Positions 1-5,735 of a stretch of DNA of 5,735 nucleotides are shown in pieces. Position 1 is the stretch's first letter, and the number at the start of each line of letters is the position of its first letter. Origin of the DNA: Alkanindiges sp. (GTDB lineage: Bacteria > Pseudomonadota > Gammaproteobacteria > Pseudomonadales > Moraxellaceae); the NCBI GenBank assembly GCA_030152125.1, contig JASLIR010000065.1:1-5735 (forward strand), given 5' to 3'. Under the pieces are notes generated by a model. It was given only the letters and a program-made list of their open reading frames with translations. It was not told the DNA's origin and did no database searches. Position numbers and translations under genes: made by a program.

Positions 1-1
1 C

Positions 2-760
2 CTGTTTGAGCAGGAGAAACATCAGCCATCCCTGATTCTGATTGGTGGGGAAGCAGCACCAGCCGCCCTGTGGCAGCAGCTGAACCAGCAGCCGAATTTA
101 CAGGCGCATAATCTGTATGGTCCTACTGAATATACGGTGGATACCTTCCGCGCCAGACTGGCGGATACCGACTGGCCGGTGATTGGTCGCCCGATTGCCA
201 ATACACAGGCATATGTGCTGGATAGCCTGCTACAGCCGGTAGCCACAGGCGTGGTAGGCGAGCTGTATGTAGCTGGCGCCGGTATTGCCAGCGGTTATTT
301 AGGCCGCGCAGACCTCACCGCCACCCGTTTTGTTGCCAATCCCTTTGCCGATGGTGCGGCCATGTACCGCACTGGAGATTTGGTGCGCTGGAACCTGGAC
401 GGCCAACTGGAATTTATTGGTCGTGCCGATGATCAGGTAAAGGTACGTGGTTACCGGGTGGAACTGGGCGAAGTGGAAAACGCCCTGTCGCTGCTGCCGG
501 GGGTGGAAAGTGCGGTAGTGATTGCTGAGGCCATCAACAACAGTTATCGCCTGATTGGCTATGTGGTGGTTGAGCATGCTGACAATGTGCAGGCGCAAGC
601 CATTAGCACGGATTTGCTGGCGCAGCTCCGCCAGCAATTACCCGACTATATGCTGCCTTCTGCACTGGTGGTGTTAAACCAGTTCCCGCGTAATGTCAGC
701 GGTAAGGTGGACAAGAAACAATTGCCCAAGCCTTCCTTTGATACCAGCACCCAGCTGAAA
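2..760 (+). other. Domain A1: adenylation domain, C-terminal part, specificity only partly readable
   Basis: This domain activates the first amino acid (X) as its aminoacyl-AMP and loads T1. Visible cores are NLYGPTE (residues 37-43, A5), MYRTGD (121-126, A7), [11 protein letters not shown] (140-150, A8) and NVSGKVDK with catalytic Lys235 (A10). Aligned by eye to the GrsA numbering, the pocket positions 299, 301, 322, 330, 331 and 517 read L, G, L, V, D, K. The first four positions (235, 236, 239, 278) lie upstream of the window. Asp at 331 argues against glycine, whose usual code ends in I-W-K. Gly301 occurs in codes for Orn, Arg and Gln, among others. The substrate is therefore not called. 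Confidence 0.9.
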
Positions 761-3700
761 CCGGAAACTGCACAGGAAGCCCTGCTATGTGAGCAAATAG
801 CCAGCGTATTAAAGCTGCCATCGGTTGGGGTGGAGGATGACTTTTTTGCCATTGGTGGCGATAGTATTTCCGCCATTATGCTGTGTACTGCCTTGCGCCA
901 GCAGGGTTATCTGCTAAAAGCCAGCGATGTATTTGCCAGGCGTACTGCCCGTCAGATGACGCAGGCACTGGCAGACATACAATCCGCCACAGGGGTTAGT
1001 TTCGACACAGTGAGTACACTCGTGCTGGCAGATGATGTGCAGCAACAGCTCAGTAGTACCTATGGCGAATTTGCCCAGCTGGTACCTGTGTTACCCTTGC
1101 AAAAGGGCATGCTGTTTCATGCGCAACTGGGTGAAGGCGCTGGTAGTTATAATGCCTTTACCCGGCTGGAGTTGTCCGGTCAACTGGATATTCCACGCTT
1201 ACAGCGTGCCTTGAATGCGGTGCTAACCCGCCACCCGCAACTGGCTGGCCTGTTTGATACTGACATTGCCGATGAACCAGTGTTCCTGCTGCCTAAAACC
1301 AGCCCGGCCTTGCAGTGGCCTTTACAGGTGTTTGATGTATCGACACTGGATAGCCTGCAAAAAGTACAGCGTGTGCAGCAGATTGAAGATAGCTTGCTAA
1401 CACAGCATTATCCGGTGAACCGCTTTGGCGGCATGTTAAATGCCGGACTGATTAAACAGGACGCACAGCACTATTCACTGCTGCTGGTGATTCATCATCT
1501 GGTGGTGGATGGCTGGTCTACCCCGATCATCCTGCGCGATTTGCTGCACAGCTATGCGGAAAACACCGATCAGCTATCCGCTTTAAACATTGGCTATGCG
1601 CCAGTGATTGAACAACTGGCCAGCGGTGATCTTTCTGCCAGCCGTGCCCTGTGGCAGCAGGCATTGGACAAGGTGACACCTACCGTACTGTTTGAGCAAA
1701 TTGCTGCCAGCAGTGAGGTGCAGGAATATGCGCTGACACTATCGCAAAGCCTGACCGAGGCACTGGTACAGCAAACCCGTCAGCGCGGCATTACCTTAAA
1801 CGTGTTAATGCAAAGTGTGTGGGCGCTGGTACTGGGCAGCATGGCCAGCCGCAGTGATGTGGTATTTGGTACGCCAGTTTCCGGCCGTACTGCACCGATT
1901 GCAGGCATTGAGGATCAGGTCGGTTTGTTCCTGAATACCATTCCGGTACGGGTGCAGCTACAGCCGCATTTGTCTGTATGGGAGCAACTGGCTGGCCTGC
2001 AACAGCAGCATATTGAACGCCTGGAAAACGACGGGCTGGGACTGGCGGAAATTCAGCAGATTGCCGGTGGTAAAAACCTGTTTGATACCCTGCTGGTGGT
2101 GGAAAACTATCCTGACAGTGATTATCTGGGTTATGACCTGGACGGTGTGCAGGTGCAGGAAATTACCAACCGTGGTTATAGCCATTACCCACTGGCCTTG
2201 CTGGTACTGCCGAATAAGCAGATTCAGCTACTGGTGGAAAACCGCGGTGCGATTAACAACCCGCGACAACTGGCCGAGCGCATTGCGCATATTTTACAGT
2301 TGCTGGTGGATCAGCCTGAATTGCCACTTGCCCAGTTATGCCTGCAAACCGTTGAAGAGCGGCAGTTTATTGCACAGATCAATGCTACTGACTATCCGGT
2401 ACAGGCGACTACCTTGCGCCAGCGCCTGATTGAACAGGCACAGCAAACCCCGGATGCCATTGCACTGCTGGATGAACAATACCAGCTGAGCTATGCGCAG
2501 TTACGCCAGCAGGTGAAGCATCTGGCTTTGCAACTCATCCAGGCGGGTGTGCAGCCGGGCAGCATTGTGGCCATTGGCTTGCCGCGGTCGGCACAGTTAA
2601 GTATTGCCATTCTGGCAGTAATTGAGGCGGGGGGGGCTTATTTGCCGCTGGATTTGGGCTATCCGGATGAACGCCTGTTCTACATGCTATCCGATGCAGC
2701 ACCACAGGTGCTGATTACCGCATCCAGCCAGCAGCAGCGCTTTGCCGAACATGCCGCGCTGATTCTGTTTGACCTGTTACCGGATATCAAACAGCCAGTT
2801 GAAAACCCTTCACTTGAACATCGTTTACTTGAAAATATTGGTGCAGTGCTAACTCCTGAACATCCGGCTTACCTGATTTATACCTCAGGCACCACAGGCC
2901 GTCCCAAAGGTGTGCTGGTATCGCATCAGGCCATTATTAATCGTATTGAGTGGATGCAGCACGAATATAAAATGACGGCGGCAGATGTGATCCTGCAAAA
3001 AACCCCATGCAGCTTTGACGTGTCGGTATGGGAGTTTTTCTGGGCCTATATGGTGGGCGCGCGGCTAGCAATGGCCGCACCGGAAGCACACCGTGACCCG
3101 GAACAGTTGCTGGCAGCCATCAAACATTATGGTGTGACGGTGATGCACTTTGTACCGTCCATGTTGGCCATTTTTAGCGCCACACTCACCGAGCTGTATC
3201 CATCAGCACAGTTAAAGGCACTGGGTTTAAAACAGGTATTCTGTAGTGGTGAGGCGCTGACCAAGGCCATGGCGCAGGCGTTCAGCAACAGTTTTAATGC
3301 CGAACTGCATAACCTGTATGGCCCCACCGAAGCCGCAGTGGACGTAACCTATAAACCCGCATTTGGTGATTTGTCACTGGGTGGTGCGGGTGTGCCGATT
3401 GGCAAGCCGGTGTGGAATACCCAGTTGCGTATTCTTGATCAATACCTGCGCCCGGTACCGGTGGGTGACAGTGGCGAGCTGTACCTGTGCGGTATCCAGT
3501 TGGCTACTGGTTATTTAGGACGTGCCGATTTGACCGCCACCCGTTTTGTGGCCGACCCGTTTGCGGACGGACAGCGCATGTACCGTACCGGTGATGTGGC
3601 GCGTTGGCTGGCCAATGGCGATGTGGAGTATCTGGGGCGTGCTGATGACCAGATCAAGATTCGCGGCTTGCGGGTGGAACTGGGCGAAATTGAAACGCTG

Positions 3701-5071
3701 ATTTTACAACAGCCCGACATAGCCAATGCCGTGGTGCATGCAACGGTATTGGGCAATGACAGCGCACAATCCGCGCAACAGGCGCAGGCCGATAACCGTC
3801 AGTTGGTAGCCTACTTTACTGTACATGATGAATTAAGGCAGGCCAGTTATGTGCTGGATGTAGATGCCTTAAAGCAGCGCTTACAGCAGGGTTTACCCGC
3901 GCATATGGTGCCGGTGGCTTATGTGCAACTGGAACAGCTGCCCTTAAGTGCCAACGGCAAGCTGGATCGTAAAGCCTTGCCCAAGCCGCAGTCCGGCAGT
4001 GGTGCAACTGAGGGTCGCCTACCGAGTGAGGGGCTGGAAAGCAAACTGGCTACAGTGTTCTCGCGCATTCTGAAACTGGACACTGTATATGCCGGTGATG
4101 ACTTTTTTGCCTTGGGTGGACATTCGCTGCTGGCCATGCGCCTGGCGGGGGACATCCGCCGTGAGCTGAATCAGCAGATTACGGTGGGGCAGATTATGAC
4201 CAACCCTACCATTGAAAAGCTGGCGCAGCACATCACCTGGCAGATAATGACCAAAGAGTTTGGTAATACTGATTTACTCAAAAACCACGGCTTTGAAGCT
4301 ACCATCCAGTTGCGCGAAGGTAAGGGCAACCCGCTGATCTGCGTCTATCCCGGTTCCGGTTTTGCCTGGCAGTATACGGTGCTGACCCAATACATCAAAA
4401 ACGGCATGCCGATTATTGGCCTGCAATCACCGCGTCCGAATGGCCTGATTGCAGTCAGCCAAAATATGGATGAGTTGATTGATAAACAGCTGGAGATTGT
4501 GCGCAGTATTCAGCCACAAGGCCCTTACTATCTGCTGGGGTATTCGCTGGGTGGCACCGTGGCCTATGGGCTGGCAGCACGTTTGCGTGAAGCAGGTGAG
4601 CAGGTGGCTTTCCTTGGCTTGCTGGATACCTATCCGGCGGAAGTACATAGCTGGGATGACCCACAGGGCGAAGAAGCCAACCGGGGGGCCGAGCGTGAAC
4701 AGGAACAACTGTTCAATAATGCGATGGGTGAGGATATTGATGACGACCTGAAGCGGGAAAAGGAAGCCTTGCAGGCACAGATTTTTGGTAATTACCGCGA
4801 TGCAGTGCGTTTGCTGTCCGCAGCGACCACCAGAAATTACGATGGCAAGGTAACCCTGTTTGTGGCCGAACAGTCGCTGCCGGACTATATCCAGCCACGG
4901 GAACACTGGCTGCCGCATGTGCGGGAACTGGATATTCACCAGATTACCGAGTTTTCCCACGAAAATATTTTATCGCCGGAGTCTTTGCTCACGCTGGGGC
5001 CGGCACTTAACCAGTTGATCGAGCAAGCCATACAGGCTGATTCATCTACAGATTCCCGGAGAAATGGGTGA
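2..5071 (+). CDS. Dimodular NRPS with terminal thioesterase, EntF/DhbF-like, 5'-partial (A-T-C-A-T-TE)
   Basis: Non-ribosomal peptide synthetase, probably cytosolic, for an aryl-capped siderophore. The frame is open from base 2, so the true start and at least the rest of A1 lie upstream; 1689 residues are visible. Order (residue 1 = base 2): A1 C-terminal part (1-~250), T1 with phosphopantetheine Ser288, C2 with HHLVVDG at 498-504, A2 (~805-1329) with a serine code, T2 with Ser1375, TE with Ser1515, Asp1542 and His1653. All expected catalytic residues in view are present, with no frameshift or stop. The GTG at 137 is not a start, because it encodes a pocket residue of A1. The TE and the segment before it ([25 protein letters not shown]) resemble E. 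coli EntF as I recall it, but EntF has one module and this protein has at least two. The downstream entS-like gene supports a siderophore role. That the acyl group is dihydroxybenzoate, and that the product is an oligolactone, is inference. A different Ser-terminated lipopeptide is possible but less likely. Confidence 0.96.
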   Translation: MFEQEKHQPSLILIGGEAAPAALWQQLNQQPNLQAHNLYGPTEYTVDTFRARLADTDWPVIGRPIANTQAYVLDSLLQPVATGVVGELYVAGAGIASGYLGRADLTATRFVANPFADGAAMYRTGDLVRWNLDGQLEFIGRADDQVKVRGYRVELGEVENALSLLPGVESAVVIAEAINNSYRLIGYVVVEHADNVQAQAISTDLLAQLRQQLPDYMLPSALVVLNQFPRNVSGKVDKKQLPKPSFDTSTQLKPETAQEALLCEQIASVLKLPSVGVEDDFFAIGGDSISAIMLCTALRQQGYLLKASDVFARRTARQMTQALADIQSATGVSFDTVSTLVLADDVQQQLSSTYGEFAQLVPVLPLQKGMLFHAQLGEGAGSYNAFTRLELSGQLDIPRLQRALNAVLTRHPQLAGLFDTDIADEPVFLLPKTSPALQWPLQVFDVSTLDSLQKVQRVQQIEDSLLTQHYPVNRFGGMLNAGLIKQDAQHYSLLLVIHHLVVDGWSTPIILRDLLHSYAENTDQLSALNIGYAPVIEQLASGDLSASRALWQQALDKVTPTVLFEQIAASSEVQEYALTLSQSLTEALVQQTRQRGITLNVLMQSVWALVLGSMASRSDVVFGTPVSGRTAPIAGIEDQVGLFLNTIPVRVQLQPHLSVWEQLAGLQQQHIERLENDGLGLAEIQQIAGGKNLFDTLLVVENYPDSDYLGYDLDGVQVQEITNRGYSHYPLALLVLPNKQIQLLVENRGAINNPRQLAERIAHILQLLVDQPELPLAQLCLQTVEERQFIAQINATDYPVQATTLRQRLIEQAQQTPDAIALLDEQYQLSYAQLRQQVKHLALQLIQAGVQPGSIVAIGLPRSAQLSIAILAVIEAGGAYLPLDLGYPDERLFYMLSDAAPQVLITASSQQQRFAEHAALILFDLLPDIKQPVENPSLEHRLLENIGAVLTPEHPAYLIYTSGTTGRPKGVLVSHQAIINRIEWMQHEYKMTAADVILQKTPCSFDVSVWEFFWAYMVGARLAMAAPEAHRDPEQLLAAIKHYGVTVMHFVPSMLAIFSATLTELYPSAQLKALGLKQVFCSGEALTKAMAQAFSNSFNAELHNLYGPTEAAVDVTYKPAFGDLSLGGAGVPIGKPVWNTQLRILDQYLRPVPVGDSGELYLCGIQLATGYLGRADLTATRFVADPFADGQRMYRTGDVARWLANGDVEYLGRADDQIKIRGLRVELGEIETLILQQPDIANAVVHATVLGNDSAQSAQQAQADNRQLVAYFTVHDELRQASYVLDVDALKQRLQQGLPAHMVPVAYVQLEQLPLSANGKLDRKALPKPQSGSGATEGRLPSEGLESKLATVFSRILKLDTVYAGDDFFALGGHSLLAMRLAGDIRRELNQQITVGQIMTNPTIEKLAQHITWQIMTKEFGNTDLLKNHGFEATIQLREGKGNPLICVYPGSGFAWQYTVLTQYIKNGMPIIGLQSPRPNGLIAVSQNMDELIDKQLEIVRSIQPQGPYYLLGYSLGGTVAYGLAARLREAGEQVAFLGLLDTYPAEVHSWDDPQGEEANRGAEREQEQLFNNAMGEDIDDDLKREKEALQAQIFGNYRDAVRLLSAATTRNYDGKVTLFVAEQSLPDYIQPREHWLPHVRELDIHQITEFSHENILSPESLLTLGPALNQLIEQAIQADSSTDSRRNG
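293..478 (+). repeat. Intragenic homologous repeat, copy 1 (A1, cores A6-A8)
   Basis: This segment of A1 aligns without gaps to 3509-3694 in A2 (offset 3216 bases). By my count 46 of 62 residues are identical, including [15 protein letters not shown] and PFADG in both copies, and DNA similarity is also clear. It reflects the shared ancestry of adenylation domains, possibly helped by gene conversion. Confidence 0.8.
767..979 (+). other. Domain T1: peptidyl carrier protein (GGDSI type)
   Basis: Carrier domain holding amino acid X, and then the aryl-X dipeptide, as a thioester. The core [11 protein letters not shown] contains Ser288 (codon 863-865), the expected phosphopantetheine attachment site. 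It needs a phosphopantetheinyl transferase, not in view. Asp before the active Ser (GGDS) is often seen in carriers that precede an epimerization domain, whereas carriers in other contexts more often have GGHS. Here a condensation domain follows directly. Confidence 0.93.
1070..2320 (+). other. Domain C2: condensation domain joining aryl-X to Ser
   Basis: Forms the peptide bond between the acyl chain on T1 and serine on T2. The C1-type motif [10 protein letters not shown] is at residues 364-373, the catalytic HHxxxDG motif (HHLVVDG) at 498-504 with the second His (499) as the usual catalytic residue, and [14 protein letters not shown] at 638-651. The segment [11 protein letters not shown] (near base 2080) is typical of condensation rather than epimerization domains. 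I see no extra N-terminal HHxxxxGD motif as in dual condensation/epimerization domains, so it is probably a plain condensation domain. Whether it accepts an L- or D-configured donor cannot be settled by eye. Confidence 0.92.
2629..2636 (+). repeat. Homopolymer tract of 8 G in coding sequence
   Basis: Eight consecutive G bases within codons for Glu-Ala-Gly-Gly-Ala-Tyr of the A2 core of domain A2. The frame is intact as given. A one-base slip would truncate the synthetase before serine activation. Confidence 0.85.
3509..3694 (+). repeat. Intragenic homologous repeat, copy 2 (A2, cores A6-A8)
   Basis: Partner of 293-478. The two are in the same frame and orientation, so unequal recombination between them would remove exactly one module (T1-C2 plus the joined adenylation halves) and leave an open frame. 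Confidence 0.8.
4028..4234 (+). other. Domain T2: peptidyl carrier protein (GGHSL type)
   Basis: Carrier for serine and then the aryl-X-Ser intermediate. The core [11 protein letters not shown] carries Ser1375 (codon 4124-4126) as phosphopantetheine site. It sits directly before the TE, as in EntF. Confidence 0.94.
4319..5029 (+). other. Domain TE: EntF-like type I thioesterase
   Basis: Alpha/beta-hydrolase that takes the finished chain from T2 and releases it. The nucleophile is Ser1515 in GYSLGG (codon 4544-4546), followed by Asp1542 in GLLDTYP and His1653 in FSHENILSP. The Ser-Asp spacing of 27 residues equals that of EntF (S1138, D1165 from memory). The Ser-His spacing is 138 against 133, the extra length probably lying in the charged lid region ([19 protein letters not shown], bases ~4690-4765). 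EntF's TE trimerises and cyclises through serine hydroxyls. The same here is likely, but it could also release linear or dimeric products. Confidence 0.92.
5058..5062 (+). promoter_or_regulatory. Ribosome binding site for the entS-like gene
   Basis: GGAGA lies inside the last codons of the synthetase gene, 8 bases before the ATG at 5071. This spacing supports that ATG over the in-frame GTG at 5068, which would sit only 5 bases away. A ribosome ending at 5071 could restart on this ATG. Confidence 0.75.
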
Positions 5072-5735
5072 TGAGCAAGCCTTCCATATTTATTAATTTT
5101 GGTATTTTAAAAACCAATCGCCATTTCCGTAATACCTTTATTGCACGCACCATTTCGCTGCTGGGGCTGGGCATGCTGGCGGTGGCCATTCCCAAGCAGA
5201 TGTATGACCTGACGCACGATACCTTTCATGTGGGGCTGGTGATGGCACTGGAAGGTATTGGCATGTTTGTCGGCTTGCTGCTGGGTGGCGTGCTGGCAGA
5301 CCGCTATGACCGCAAGAAGCTGATCCTGTTTGCGCGTTCCATTTGTGGCCTTGGCTTTGTTGGCCTGGCCGCCAATGCCATGCTGCCAGATCCTTCCATC
5401 GCGGCAATTTATATATTGTCCATCTGGGATGGCTTTTTTGGTGCGCTGGGCGTAACAGCGCTGCTGGCCTGTATGCCATTTATTGTCGGGCGGGAAAATG
5501 TAATGCTGGCGCGTGCGGTCAGTATGGTCACCGTACGGCTGGCGACAGTTATTTCCCCGGCCATTGGCGGCATTATTATTGCCAGTGCCGGGGTGGCCTG
5601 GGCCTACTGGATTGCCGCGCTGGGTACGCTACTCACGCTGATTCCATTACTCAGCCTGCCCGTGATGAAGCCGAAACAGGTGGAGGAACAGCATCCGCTA
5701 AAAGAGTTGTGGGATGGCTTTAAATTTGTATTTAG
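5071..5735 (+). CDS. entS: EntS-like MFS siderophore exporter, 3'-partial
   Basis: Inner-membrane major facilitator protein, probably exporting the siderophore made by the upstream synthetase to the periplasm by proton antiport. 221 codons are visible of about 415 usual for EntS, so the C-terminal half is outside the window. The N-terminus (LLKT-like ILKTNRHFRNTFIARTIS) and the segments MFVGLLLGGVLADRYDRKK, WDGFFGALGVTALLA and VISPAIGG closely follow E. coli EntS as I remember it. The MFS loop 2-3 motif is GVLADRYDRKK at residues 73-83. Six hydrophobic segments can be placed near residues 22-41, 53-76, 84-104, 110-133, 149-172 and 175-197. They are followed by a charged stretch (KPKQVEEQHPLKE) that fits the start of the central cytoplasmic loop. 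The ATG shares one base with the synthetase stop (TGATG), implying one operon and likely translational coupling. Substrate identity is inferred from family and context. Confidence 0.94.
   Translation, partial: MSKPSIFINFGILKTNRHFRNTFIARTISLLGLGMLAVAIPKQMYDLTHDTFHVGLVMALEGIGMFVGLLLGGVLADRYDRKKLILFARSICGLGFVGLAANAMLPDPSIAAIYILSIWDGFFGALGVTALLACMPFIVGRENVMLARAVSMVTVRLATVISPAIGGIIIASAGVAWAYWIAALGTLLTLIPLLSLPVMKPKQVEEQHPLKELWDGFKFVF

Larger units (their letters stand above)
2414..3988 (+). other. Domain A2: serine-activating adenylation domain
   Basis: Complete adenylation domain. The P-loop-like core [11 protein letters not shown] is at residues 960-970, DVSVW at 1006-1010, MHFVPSM around 1048-1054, SGE at 1082-1084, [11 protein letters not shown] at 1104-1114, [11 protein letters not shown] from base 3635, and catalytic Lys1320 in NGKLDRK. 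Pocket residues are Asp1006, Val1007, Trp1010, His1049, Phe1080, Ser1082, Leu1105, Val1113, Asp1114 and Lys1320, giving DVWHFSLVDK. This is the serine family of codes (EntF is DVWHLSLIDK from memory). An 8-G run lies in its A2 core ([10 protein letters not shown]). Confidence 0.93.

Noticed and set aside
137..139. GTG as start codon of the synthetase
   Set aside because: The frame is open to base 2 and the codons before 137 encode the A4-A5 region ([15 protein letters not shown]). The GTG is pocket position 330 of A1, so the gene starts outside the window.
299..637. 112-codon open frame on the minus strand
   Set aside because: Shadow of the conserved A1 A6-A10 region; no family features.
2013..2429. 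138-codon + strand frame inside C2
   Set aside because: Trp/Cys-rich translation typical of an out-of-frame reading of the C2 domain, which is intact in the main frame.
4683..4688. Second G run (6 G) in the thioesterase lid
   Set aside because: Too short to be a convincing slippage site, and in frame as given.
4427..4960. 177-codon open frame on the minus strand
   Set aside because: It lies wholly opposite the thioesterase region, whose + strand frame has clear catalytic motifs. The minus translation has no recognisable domain and no convincing ribosome site.
5040..5071. Terminator or promoter between the two genes
   Set aside because: The genes overlap by one base and I see no inverted repeat with a T run or any -35/-10 pair; only the ribosome binding site is supported.
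5138..5479. Minus-strand frame and overlapping + frame (5343-5723) at the 3' end
   Set aside because: Both overlap the entS-like reading frame, which matches the family along its whole visible length.

Overview
The window holds two partial, co-directional genes on the + strand and almost no non-coding DNA. It looks like part of a catecholate siderophore locus. G+C is roughly one half by eye. The closest relatives I recognise, EntF and EntS, suggest a Gram-negative proteobacterium (gamma or beta class); the genus cannot be read from this sequence.

Bases 2-5071 are the 3' part of a large non-ribosomal peptide synthetase (NRPS) gene, 1689 codons, whose 5' end lies outside the window. The domain order is: C-terminal part of an adenylation domain (A1), carrier domain (T1), condensation domain (C2), complete adenylation domain (A2), carrier domain (T2) and a terminal thioesterase (TE). 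The A2 pocket residues read DVWHFSLVDK, a serine code. The A2-T2-TE end resembles E. coli EntF, while the two-module layout is closer to DhbF and to the synthetases for catechol-(amino acid)-serine siderophores. The amino acid loaded by A1 is only partly readable (last six code positions LGLVDK), and no epimerization domain lies between T1 and C2.

Bases 5071-5735 are the first 221 codons of an EntS-like major facilitator exporter, which runs off the 3' edge. Its ATG shares one base with the synthetase stop codon (TGATG), and a GGAGA ribosome binding site sits inside the end of the synthetase gene, so the two are almost certainly co-transcribed and probably translationally coupled.

Inferred joint role: the synthetase joins an aryl acid (probably 2,3-dihydroxybenzoate, made by genes not in view), an amino acid X and serine. 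The TE then releases or oligomerises and cyclises the (aryl-X-Ser) units, and the EntS-like pump exports the product across the inner membrane. No promoter, Fur box, terminator, RNA gene, CRISPR array or insertion sequence is visible. The family is known; the open questions are the identity and stereochemistry of X and an 8-G tract inside the coding sequence.
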